64,000 bases of DNA from a virus. Position 1 is the first letter of the stretch. Every line of letters begins with the position of its first letter. Position numbers and translations under genes: made by a program. This document shows positions 6,859 to 12,681 of the stretch, piece by piece. The stretch is from positions 1-64,000 of the IMG/VR virus record IMGVR_UViG_3300034152_000478; one strand, 5' to 3'. The notes beneath the pieces are model-generated. The model was not told the DNA's origin. It worked only from the letters and a program-made list of their open reading frames with translations, and ran no database searches.

Positions 6859-7076
6859 TGCATAAAGAAAAAGATTTCCTATATAACGTCATTTTGCCCA
6901 AAATAGACAAATGTCCTGTATGTGGCAAGGATGACTTTGAGGAGATTGCATATATTGGACGTGAAGAAGCCGGGCTTCTCTGCTTGTGGTGTCTTCATGT
7001 CACATGGCCGAAAGATGCAAGGGAAACCGTTTGCGAAATGAGAAGTGTTAATAGATTTGACATATTGGGGGCGTAG
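6858..7076 (+). CDS. Zinc-ribbon-like small protein
   Basis: 72 residues with CPVC (19-22) and CLWC (42-45), a likely zinc ribbon. Starts at the TAATG overlap with the radical SAM gene. Its TAG stop is formed by T8-A9-G10 of the downstream tRNA-Arg, a 10-base CDS/tRNA overlap. Possible partner of the radical SAM enzyme by coupling; function unknown. Confidence 0.7.
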   Translation: MHKEKDFLYNVILPKIDKCPVCGKDDFEEIAYIGREEAGLLCLWCLHVTWPKDARETVCEMRSVNRFDILGA

Positions 7077-7144
7077 CATAATTGGACGAATGCAGGGGAC
7101 TTCTAATCCCCAGACTGGGAGTTCGAGTCTTCCCGCCCCTGCCA
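7067..7144 (+). tRNA. tRNA-Arg (TCT)
   Basis: Acceptor GGGGGCG/CGCCCCT, discriminator G, encoded CCA; anticodon stem GGGGA/TCCCC with loop CTTCTAA; T-arm GGGAG-TTCGAGT-CTTCC. Confidence 0.93.
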
Positions 7145-7154
7145 GATAGATAAT

Positions 7155-7213
7155 AAGTCTGATAGCTCACTAAGCGCGGTATATATGCCCCGCTTATTGT
7201 GAGCTACAGACTT
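7155..7213 (+). promoter_or_regulatory. Long imperfect RNA hairpin downstream of tRNA-Arg
   Basis: Three stem segments line up: AAGTCT/AGACTT, AGCTCAC/GTGAGCT and TAAGCG/CGCTTA, with small bulges, around a TATATATG apical part. There is no U-tract, so an intrinsic terminator is unlikely. An RNase III-type processing site, mRNA stabiliser or small ncRNA is possible. Confidence 0.65.
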
Positions 7214-7230
7214 AGAATGAGAGCAATAAG

Positions 7231-7476
7231 ATGAGCTTTTACGATCAGCTTGACAGAGAAAGGCGCTGTTGGTTTTGCTATGAGGTTATGGAGCAGAGCT
7301 TCAGCCCGCTAACTGGTGCCGGTTTGAAATGTAAGAACAAGGCGTGTCACGAATGTGGCGTGCATGTTTGCCCTACGATCACTGTCGATGCGAATAGGGC
7401 TAATGTTGTCATGGGAAGAGTGATAAAAGGGCAGGTGAAACCTAACGAGCCATTTGAAGCACGAGGTGGCAAATGA
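7231..7476 (+). CDS. Cysteine-rich (zinc-binding) small protein
   Basis: 81 residues with CWFC (13-16) and a second Cys cluster CKNKACHECGVHVC. The spacing suggests one or two treble-clef or zinc-ribbon sites. ATGA overlap with the next cysteine-rich gene. No specific family recognised. Confidence 0.65.
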   Translation: MSFYDQLDRERRCWFCYEVMEQSFSPLTGAGLKCKNKACHECGVHVCPTITVDANRANVVMGRVIKGQVKPNEPFEARGGK

Positions 7477-7637
7477 TGACAGAACATACTATTAAATGTC
7501 GTATTTGTGGTCGTCCCTATAAGTTCTATGCTCATAAGTGTGGCGATCAATCTGCTTGTCCAGCTTGTATAAGGGCAGCAGAAAAAGAGATACAGCAAGA
7601 TTGGGTGAAAAATCCCAATAGACTTTACAAAACCTAA
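7473..7637 (+). CDS. Mini zinc-ribbon protein
   Basis: 54 residues with CRIC (9-12) and CPAC (29-32) pairs plus Cys23. The start overlaps the previous stop (ATGATGA), indicating coupled translation. Its stop codon abuts the first base of tRNA-Leu(TAA). Confidence 0.7.
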   Translation: MMTEHTIKCRICGRPYKFYAHKCGDQSACPACIRAAEKEIQQDWVKNPNRLYKT

Positions 7638-7714
7638 GGCGATGTGGGCTAATTGGTATAGCTGCGACACTTAAAATGTCGTGTTTCCCGGTTCGAGTCC
7701 GGGCATCGCTACCA
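7638..7714 (+). tRNA. tRNA with TAA anticodon (Leu), short variable loop
   Basis: Acceptor GGCGATG/CATCGCT, discriminator A, encoded CCA; anticodon stem CGACA/TGTCG with loop CTTAAAA; T-arm CCCGG-TTCGAGT-CCGGG. The variable region is only TGTTT, so this is a class I body, whereas bacterial Leu tRNAs are class II. The D-arm is not Leu-like either, so its charging specificity is uncertain. Confidence 0.88.
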
Positions 7715-7730
7715 ACAAAAGGAGGCTGAC

Positions 7731-8015
7731 ATGGAATACACTTACTGGGATGTCCACTTTAAGAGAACAAAGCAAAATACGCTGAGGTTTATCAATGCAC
7801 TTTTTCAGGTTAATGGAAAGATAAGCGACTCTGATACTTTTGGTGTTGATTGTGGCAAATTGGAGCACCAGCGAAACTTACACCACTGTTATGTTTTAGT
7901 ACGAGTTGCTATTCCTAAGGGCAAAGAATTGGATTTTGAGTGTCAAAGTTTCGGCAAAGGAACGCTACAAGAGCCGCCTAAAGTAGGTGTGCAAGCTGTT
8001 GGTGGTGTACAATAA
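7731..8015 (+). CDS. Hypothetical protein
   Basis: 94 residues, start with AAAGGAGG at ideal spacing. Mixed beta pattern (TYWDVHF; HCYVLVRVAIP) and scattered Cys/His; no recognised family. The next gene starts with GTG right after its TAA. Confidence 0.6.
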   Translation: MEYTYWDVHFKRTKQNTLRFINALFQVNGKISDSDTFGVDCGKLEHQRNLHHCYVLVRVAIPKGKELDFECQSFGKGTLQEPPKVGVQAVGGVQ

Positions 8016-8519
8016 GTGAAGCTGTCTCAGCGAAGTCAGGCTCTTGTTGCTGTCAAAACAGCAGGTTATTACGCAAGAAATGATGGCTCTGTTGTGTCTC
8101 CGAATGGTCGCGTGCTGTCTTTGTGTAGCACTCCGAAAGGCTATCTGTATTTTACATATCGTCTCAATGGGACAACTGTACAAATTATGGTGCATCGTTT
8201 AATTGCTTTTCAGAAATTTGGATATCAAATGTTTGTTCGTGGTGTTCAAGTCAGACATCTCGACAATTGCAAGACTAATAATCGTGCTACCAATATTGCA
8301 ATCGGCAGTGATTCTGATAATAAATATGATAAGCCAGAACAGGAGCGTCAAAAACATGCAATTAAGGCGGCTATGTCATCCAGGCTGTTCACAAACGAGC
8401 AAGCTGAGGAAATTCGTGCATTGAATGCTGATGGAGTTCCTTATAGTGAGCTTTGTGTGATGTTTGGATGTGCGAAAAGCACCATATCATATATAATCAA
8501 TGGGAAGACGTACAAATAG
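8016..8519 (+). CDS. HNH homing-type endonuclease
   Basis: 167 residues from a GTG start following the upstream TAA. Shares the layout of the endonuclease at 2210-2740: an N-terminal beta region, VHRLIAFQKFG then VRHLDNCKTNN and IAIGSDSDN (HNH_3), and a C-terminal helix-turn-helix (YSELCVMFGCAKSTISYI). The paralogues differ enough to suggest separate targets. It lies between tRNA-Leu(TAA) and tRNA-Leu(CAA). Confidence 0.9.
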   Translation: MKLSQRSQALVAVKTAGYYARNDGSVVSPNGRVLSLCSTPKGYLYFTYRLNGTTVQIMVHRLIAFQKFGYQMFVRGVQVRHLDNCKTNNRATNIAIGSDSDNKYDKPEQERQKHAIKAAMSSRLFTNEQAEEIRALNADGVPYSELCVMFGCAKSTISYIINGKTYK

Positions 8520-8523
8520 AAAT

Positions 8524-8600
8524 CCCCACATGGCGCAATTGGCAGACGCGTGCGGTTCAAGCCCGCAATGTTGAAGGTTCAACTCCTTCTGTGGGGACCA
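8524..8600 (+). tRNA. tRNA-Leu (CAA), short variable loop
   Basis: Acceptor CCCCACA/TGTGGGG, discriminator A, encoded CCA; anticodon stem TGCGG/CCGCA with loop TTCAAGC; T-arm GAAGG-TTCAACT-CCTTC. The D-arm GCG...GGCAGACGC is that of a bacterial Leu tRNA, yet the variable region is only ATGTT instead of a long arm. Confidence 0.9.
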
Positions 8601-8616
8601 TAATAAGGAGTAGGTC

Positions 8617-8850
8617 ATGAGTCATTTTGCTGCAGGCGGACATGCCCCGGCGCTGTTGGGACAGTTATCGGCCAAGAGTTTCAACACCAGGCTTTCCATC
8701 GACTTCGAGGATGAAAGCACTGTACGCTTCAATTGCGCATTTGCTGTTTATGAAGGCCAGGGCAAGTACTTGGTCGTTTACACTGAGCATAATGGCTATC
8801 ATGTATTCATGGCTCGTTGTGTAACTCGCACACATTGCGAGGCGTATTAA
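8617..8850 (+). CDS. Hypothetical protein
   Basis: 77 residues; AAGGAG precedes the ATG. Beta-rich centre with aromatic strands (YLVVYTEHNGYHVFMA). The stop overlaps the next start (TAATG). No family recognised. Confidence 0.6.
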   Translation: MSHFAAGGHAPALLGQLSAKSFNTRLSIDFEDESTVRFNCAFAVYEGQGKYLVVYTEHNGYHVFMARCVTRTHCEAY

Positions 8851-9110
8851 TGATCCTCAATGCGACGATCACGAAAGATTCATGTAGCGATTGGTGGCTG
8901 ATTGAAATAATCGCCTTAGATGCTGTTACTCAGGGTGAAGATTTCTATAAGGCTGTAGACATGGGTATCGATCTTATCCGCTGCATAGCTAATGACGACA
9001 AGTTGCCAGTCGGCGTGACGATTCGGAGTCATGTGCATGCTGGCATTAACAAGGGGTTTGTTGAGTTTACTGTAGAGCCCAACAAGGAATTACTTAAGCG
9101 AATGCAATAA
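8850..9110 (+). CDS. HicB-like small protein
   Basis: 86 residues. SDWWLIEIIALDAVTQGEDFYKAV followed by a helix (DMGIDLIRCI) resembles the partial RNase-H fold of HicB antitoxins (strand-strand-helix with G/V-TQG-E). No DNA-binding tail and no HicA toxin is adjacent, so it is an orphan HicB-like domain. The start at the TAATG overlap is preferred to one 11 codons upstream inside the previous gene. Confidence 0.6.
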   Translation: MILNATITKDSCSDWWLIEIIALDAVTQGEDFYKAVDMGIDLIRCIANDDKLPVGVTIRSHVHAGINKGFVEFTVEPNKELLKRMQ

Positions 9111-9112
9111 GT

Positions 9113-9191
9113 GGGGATGTGGCGCAATTTTGGCAGACGCGCCAGGTTTAGGCCCTGGTTGTTGAGAGTTCGAGTCTCTCCGTCCCCACCA
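9113..9191 (+). tRNA. tRNA-Leu (TAG), short variable loop
   Basis: Acceptor GGGGATG/CGTCCCC, discriminator A, encoded CCA; anticodon stem CCAGG/CCTGG with loop TTTAGGC; T-arm GAGAG-TTCGAGT-CTCTC; Leu-type D-arm GCG...GGCAGACGC. The variable region is TTGTT only. Confidence 0.92.
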
Positions 9192-9212
9192 TTTTCTTTA
9201 GGAGCACTGATA

Positions 9213-9536
9213 ATGGCGCGTGCAACTCGTCAGACAACAAAAGTGACAGCCTTCGTCGAGCGACTTGATGCGATGGATACTCGCACCATTATACGCACAA
9301 GGGCGGCCATAGTAGTGGCATGGAGTACCGTTATTCTGCTGCTGGTCCTTGCGCTGAATGCTTTTATTGGTTATTTGACTGACTGGTCATTCTTTGTTCC
9401 ATCTGGCGAAGGGCCTATTGTTGAGTCTAAGATACATGTGGGAATTATACTTGTGTATGTGTACAGCTTTCTATATCTGATCGCTTGGTGTATTGTTTTC
9501 CCTATTCATGTTGGTAAGATGATTACTGGAGTTTAG
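9213..9536 (+). CDS. Small membrane protein, two transmembrane segments
   Basis: 107 residues; start chosen by TTAGGAG eight bases upstream. A basic N-terminus, then hydrophobic segments at about 32-52 (IVVAWSTVILLLVLALNAFI) and 76-97 (GIILVYVYSFLYLIAWCIVF). Inner-membrane location is likely; a holin or superinfection role cannot be told from sequence. Confidence 0.7.
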   Translation: MARATRQTTKVTAFVERLDAMDTRTIIRTRAAIVVAWSTVILLLVLALNAFIGYLTDWSFFVPSGEGPIVESKIHVGIILVYVYSFLYLIAWCIVFPIHVGKMITGV

Positions 9537-9538
9537 GC

Positions 9539-9766
9539 ATGAAAGCACCGTTTACCAAGGAACAGGTGGCGAATATTACCACGTGGCAGAGATGCGCTTT
9601 TGTGCATCCTTTCACGCGTGGAAGCCCAATGTGTGAGGCTACTTTGGAAGCAACAACTGAAGGGCTTGTGTGTCCAGTCTGTCATTATACACAGGATTGG
9701 GTGCATGATTATATTGCCAATGGGACTGAATGGATGAATGGTATCTCGAAAGTAGATGGAGTATAG
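9539..9766 (+). CDS. Cysteine/histidine-rich small protein
   Basis: 75 residues. Cys19, Cys32 and CPVCH (45-49) form a possible zinc site. The TAG stop at 9764-9766 is T8-A9-G10 of tRNA-Ile(TAT), giving a 10-base overlap like that at 7067-7076. Confidence 0.65.
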   Translation: MKAPFTKEQVANITTWQRCAFVHPFTRGSPMCEATLEATTEGLVCPVCHYTQDWVHDYIANGTEWMNGISKVDGV

Positions 9767-9832
9767 CTCAGGGGTTAGAGCAGCACCCTTATAAGGTGAA
9801 GGCCGGTGGTTCAAATCCACCTACTCCAACCA
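9757..9832 (+). tRNA. tRNA-Ile (TAT)
   Basis: Acceptor TGGAGTA/TACTCCA, discriminator A, encoded CCA; anticodon loop CTTATAA (outer stem pair mismatched); T-arm GGTGG-TTCAAAT-CCACC. TAT decodes the rare ATA codon. Confidence 0.92.
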
Positions 9833-9833
9833 T

Positions 9834-9908
9834 GGGTCCGAAGCTTTAAAAGTGAAGCACGAGGCTTTTAACCTCGGGAACAAGGGGCAGTACCTTGCGG
9901 ACCTACCA
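9834..9908 (+). tRNA. tRNA-Lys (TTT) with aberrant D and T loops
   Basis: All four helices are sound: GGGTCCG/CGGACCT, GCTT/AAGC, CGAGG/CCTCG (loop CTTTTAA), CAAGG/CCTTG; discriminator A and encoded CCA. But the T-loop is GGCAGTA instead of TTCRANY, and the D-loop TAAAAGTG lacks the G18-G19 pair. The usual elbow contacts are therefore missing. Either a non-canonical functional tRNA, a decoy, or one on the way to decay. Confidence 0.8.
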
Positions 9909-9927
9909 TAGAAAACAGGAGACTGCT

Positions 9928-10224
9928 ATGCACTATAGCGATCTGTCTTTAACATTTAAGGGCGAACTGCTACAGCTTACACGACGTGGCAAAGAGAAGC
10001 AAATTGAAGATGCGATAGAAAGTTTTGATGCTGAAAAAATTAAGGATATTTTGCGTCAGGCTGCTCGCAAACATCAATTTAAACAACATTTTGATTGCAA
10101 ACATCGTGACCCATGTTGTGTAGATGCTTGGAAAGATCAATTTATACGATTTTGTAAGCAGTATAATCTGCGTTATTCTCCAGATGACTCGTATGCTTAT
10201 AGGGTGTGGGTATCGTGGGATTAA
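9928..10224 (+). CDS. Hypothetical protein
   Basis: 98 residues; the start MHYSDLS has AGGAG upstream and lies just after tRNA-Lys. Helical N-terminal half, then H-F-D-C-K-H-R-D-P-C-C, a His/Cys cluster that may bind metal. No family recognised. Confidence 0.6.
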   Translation: MHYSDLSLTFKGELLQLTRRGKEKQIEDAIESFDAEKIKDILRQAARKHQFKQHFDCKHRDPCCVDAWKDQFIRFCKQYNLRYSPDDSYAYRVWVSWD

Positions 10225-10376
10225 TCAGTATTAAAGTTGACCGAGAAAAACTCAGAGCGCATATCAAACGGATCTGTAAAGGCAACATACGCAAGAAATG
10301 TAAGATATGCCAAGAGGGAAATTGTCCTTTTCTGCACGTGGTTCGTGCCGAAATTGAAACGATGGGAAAGGAGTAG
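10215..10376 (+). CDS. Small cysteine-cluster protein
   Basis: 53 residues from a GTG start with AGGG upstream, overlapping the previous gene by 10 bases. Contains RKKCKICQEGNCPF, with four Cys suitable for a zinc site, in a basic background. The frame is preferred to a competing one over the same bases because that one runs into the downstream gene without its own RBS. Confidence 0.55.
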   Translation: MGLISIKVDREKLRAHIKRICKGNIRKKCKICQEGNCPFLHVVRAEIETMGKE

Positions 10377-10377
10377 T

Positions 10378-10677
10378 ATGATGTGGTTGAAGAATAGGCT
10401 GTTGTGGCCTTTGAGGCTTGTCAGTCGACTGCTTGACAGTTGGCGTGCTCGGCGCGAGAAGCGCAAGTTTGATGCAATAGTGGCCAAATTCAAAGAGCTT
10501 CCGATTGTTGACCGTATGCGAAAGCCTCTAAATAACGAAGAAACTCTTGCGGTCATGGAGCGTCTTGATCAGCTTGAAGAGGGTATTCTGCATGCGGGTT
10601 ATCCCTCCAATCTCAAGCGAGAAATAAATGAACTGCGTAAAGGGACGCGAAAAGACTTTGACGATCTGAATGCTTAA
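10378..10677 (+). CDS. Hypothetical protein, tandem paralogue 1
   Basis: 99 residues; start MMWLKNRLLWPLR chosen from the GAAAGGAG just upstream. An amphipathic Trp/Arg-rich N-terminus (about 1-35) may sit on membrane or RNA, followed by helices. The pattern LLxxWRxRRxxRKFxxIVxKFKxLPxVxRM recurs in the next gene, so the pair arose by duplication. Confidence 0.65.
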   Translation: MMWLKNRLLWPLRLVSRLLDSWRARREKRKFDAIVAKFKELPIVDRMRKPLNNEETLAVMERLDQLEEGILHAGYPSNLKREINELRKGTRKDFDDLNA

Positions 10678-10686
10678 CGGTATAAC

Positions 10687-10932
10687 ATGCACAAGCTGTT
10701 TGAGAGATTGAAAAATTGGCTGTTTCGTTTGCTTGAAGAATGGCGCTTCCGTCGAATCGTTAGGAAAATGAAGACTGTGCCGCACATCAGGCGTCTATAC
10801 GAGAATCCTTCGACAATTGATATGCCGGATGGTGTCTTGGAAGCTAATAGGCGACTTCAACGAGAAGATCCAGAGTCATTCAGAAAGCTAAAAAACTGTA
10901 TTGAAGATGAGCCGCCACAGATTGATGTGTGA
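10687..10932 (+). CDS. Hypothetical protein, tandem paralogue 2
   Basis: 81 residues, beginning MHKLFERLKNWLFRLLEEWR. Aligns by eye with the preceding protein over the W-R-x-R-R...V-P-H-I-x-R-L segment. Same amphipathic basic N-terminus. Lies nine bases downstream of its paralogue and just before tRNA-His. Confidence 0.65.
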   Translation: MHKLFERLKNWLFRLLEEWRFRRIVRKMKTVPHIRRLYENPSTIDMPDGVLEANRRLQREDPESFRKLKNCIEDEPPQIDV

Positions 10933-10936
10933 GGGT

Positions 10937-11010
10937 GCGGCCGTAGCTCAAATGGTCAAGAGCGGCAGGTTGTGGCCCTGCAGATCCGGATTCAATTTCC
11001 GGCGGTCGCC
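10937..11010 (+). tRNA. tRNA-His (GTG)
   Basis: Acceptor GCGGCCG/CGGTCGC; anticodon stem GCAGG/CCTGC with loop TTGTGGC; T-arm CCGGA-TTCAATT-TCCGG; discriminator C as expected for His. The base before position 1 is T, so G-1 is not encoded. The downstream CCCCA has one extra C before CCA. Confidence 0.88.
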
Positions 11011-11025
11011 CCCACGCACATCTGC

Positions 11026-11098
11026 AGCCGTGTAGCTCAGCCGGTAGAGCGCAGCGCTTTGAACGCTGAGGTCCCAGGTTCGATCCCTGGCGCGGCTG
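11026..11098 (+). tRNA. tRNA-Gln (TTG)
   Basis: Acceptor AGCCGTG/CGCGGCT extended by two further flanking pairs, discriminator G, CCA not encoded; anticodon stem CAGCG/CGCTG with loop CTTTGAA; T-arm CCAGG-TTCGATC-CCTGG. Confidence 0.92.
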
Positions 11099-11120
11099 CT
11101 ATTTTTGAAGGAGAGCCAAC

Positions 11121-12251
11121 ATGAAGTATCTTGTCTACGGAGCTGGCAAAGTTGGTTTGGCTGTTGTTTATGATCTGCTACAGCACTGCAATGCGACTCT
11201 GGTCACAGTGGTAGAGCCAAGTCAAGAAGTTGGAGTGCGTGCTGATTCGCGTCTTTATGAGCTACTTGGCACAAACATAGAAGGTCGCTGCGCATTTGTT
11301 TATGCTGCTCCCGAAAAATATCTTAATACTTATGATGTAGTTATTAGCTGTGCTCCATATGCAGCCAATGAGGAAATAACACGGACGGCTCTCTACAACA
11401 ATGTGCCAATGGTGGATCTTGGTGGCAACCCGGAAATGGTGGCTAAACAAGAAAACCTTGCCAAAGATAGTAAAACACTTATTGTTCCTGAATGTGGTAT
11501 ATCGCCTGGAATCAGCAATCAGCTTGCTACTCAACTCGCTCAAGAAGGTATGACCAATATTCAGGTGCGATGTGGTGGTATAATCGACAGTCTTGGTCAT
11601 ATGCCACTATCAGGCTTTGCTCACAAGATGCTTTTTAGCGTCGATGGTTTGCTGAGTGAGTATTATGGACGAGCACCAGTTATCAGACGTGGCTGTTTCG
11701 AGTTTGTTGATGCGCGTAAGGAGTACGAGTTTTTCTACAAGGATGGTTTGCGACTGCTTGGTTCAATTACCACCAACAACTCTGTCCAAGCTGTGCAATC
11801 TCTGTATGAATGTGGTGTCAAAAATTACGACTATATGACTCTACGGTATCAAGATCATTGGAGCGCATTTGGAGTGCTTGAAAAGAAGTGCGGAGGAGAC
11901 CGAGAAGAGCTTCGTCGCCTTTTGATGGACACAGAGTATGTCTACAGCCGTGACACAGATAGAGATCGCTTGATATTGCGTGTGACTGGTAGCAATGGCA
12001 AATCGTTGCTGCGCAGGCAGGAAATCGAATTAGATATCAAGGCTGATCCACACACCAAGTTTTCCGCCATGGAAATGACCACTGCCTGGGGTGCTACTAT
12101 TGTGGCTAATCACATTGCTCTTTGTCGACGTGACGGTCCAAGCAGCGCCCTGCCTTCAGGCTTCAATACACCGGAGAAAGTGGTCAAATTTGACTCACTT
12201 TGGATGGGTTTGAGGCGCAGAATTGACCGCTTGGAGGCTGGCAGCTATTAA
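11121..12251 (+). CDS. Saccharopine dehydrogenase-like NAD(P)-binding oxidoreductase
   Basis: 376 residues. Rossmann motif VYGAGKVGLA (4-13), then VVISCAPYAAN and VDLGGNPEMV, and the PECGISPGISN segment, all as in the saccharopine dehydrogenase/carboxynorspermidine synthase superfamily. The C-terminal half is the family's mixed domain. The reaction is a reductive condensation or its reverse on an amino acid; the substrate cannot be assigned. RBS AAGGAG. It is the first larger metabolic gene after the tRNA cluster. Confidence 0.8.
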   Translation: MKYLVYGAGKVGLAVVYDLLQHCNATLVTVVEPSQEVGVRADSRLYELLGTNIEGRCAFVYAAPEKYLNTYDVVISCAPYAANEEITRTALYNNVPMVDLGGNPEMVAKQENLAKDSKTLIVPECGISPGISNQLATQLAQEGMTNIQVRCGGIIDSLGHMPLSGFAHKMLFSVDGLLSEYYGRAPVIRRGCFEFVDARKEYEFFYKDGLRLLGSITTNNSVQAVQSLYECGVKNYDYMTLRYQDHWSAFGVLEKKCGGDREELRRLLMDTEYVYSRDTDRDRLILRVTGSNGKSLLRRQEIELDIKADPHTKFSAMEMTTAWGATIVANHIALCRRDGPSSALPSGFNTPEKVVKFDSLWMGLRRRIDRLEAGSY

Positions 12252-12277
12252 GAAAATCGGGAAAAATCCAAAAAAGT

Positions 12278-12318
12278 TTGCACAAATCCTGCAAATCGGA
12301 CCGATATATATATAGAGG
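12278..12318 (+). promoter_or_regulatory. Candidate promoter of the Ro60 operon
   Basis: The 94-base gap before the next gene is A/T-rich and holds TTGCAC at 12278 and CGATATATATATAGAGG ending near 12318. The second box resembles the CGTAT-type motif before head and tail genes but is less exact. No hairpin is seen. Confidence 0.4.
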
Positions 12319-12345
12319 AACTAACGAGAGAACCCAGGAGGAAGC

Positions 12346-12672
12346 ATGGACGTACAAAGCCTTGGCATGCTTCATCGACGAGTTTATAGGACGCTTCGCA
12401 GAGGTCGTAATAAGGCCAAAAGTGCCGATCAAATTTGTCGTGAGGCGAAGGTCCCTGAGGAGCGAAGAACGCAGAGACCTACGCGGGATGTTATCCGCGA
12501 GCTAATCCGTCAAGGATTTACCATTTTGTCGTGCTCTCGGGGGTTTTATCTACCCAGAGACAAAGCGGACGTTGACGAATACGTTGGTAGTTTGATCAGC
12601 AGGCAGGGAGCTATCCAGGAGCGTGTAGATAGCATTTTGGCTGCAGCAAAGGCAGAGGGACTGACTGATTAG
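12346..12672 (+). CDS. Putative helix-turn-helix regulator upstream of Ro60
   Basis: 108 residues. The middle (KSADQICREAKVPEERRTQRPTRDVIRELIRQGF, then ILSCSRGFYL) has the look of a winged helix: recognition helix followed by a wing ending in G-F-Y-L. Similar layouts occur in small phage DNA-binding proteins. CAGGAGG precedes the ATG and the Ro60 gene starts nine bases after its stop, so the two form an operon and it may control Ro60 or the RNA array. Confidence 0.65.
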   Translation: MDVQSLGMLHRRVYRTLRRGRNKAKSADQICREAKVPEERRTQRPTRDVIRELIRQGFTILSCSRGFYLPRDKADVDEYVGSLISRQGAIQERVDSILAAAKAEGLTD

Positions 12673-12681
12673 GAGGTCACA

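Noticed and set aside
10237-10377. N-terminal extension of the protein starting at 10378
   Set aside because: No RBS at the upstream ATG, and the bases also encode the Cys-cluster protein 10215-10376; the ATG at 10378 has GAAAGGAG.
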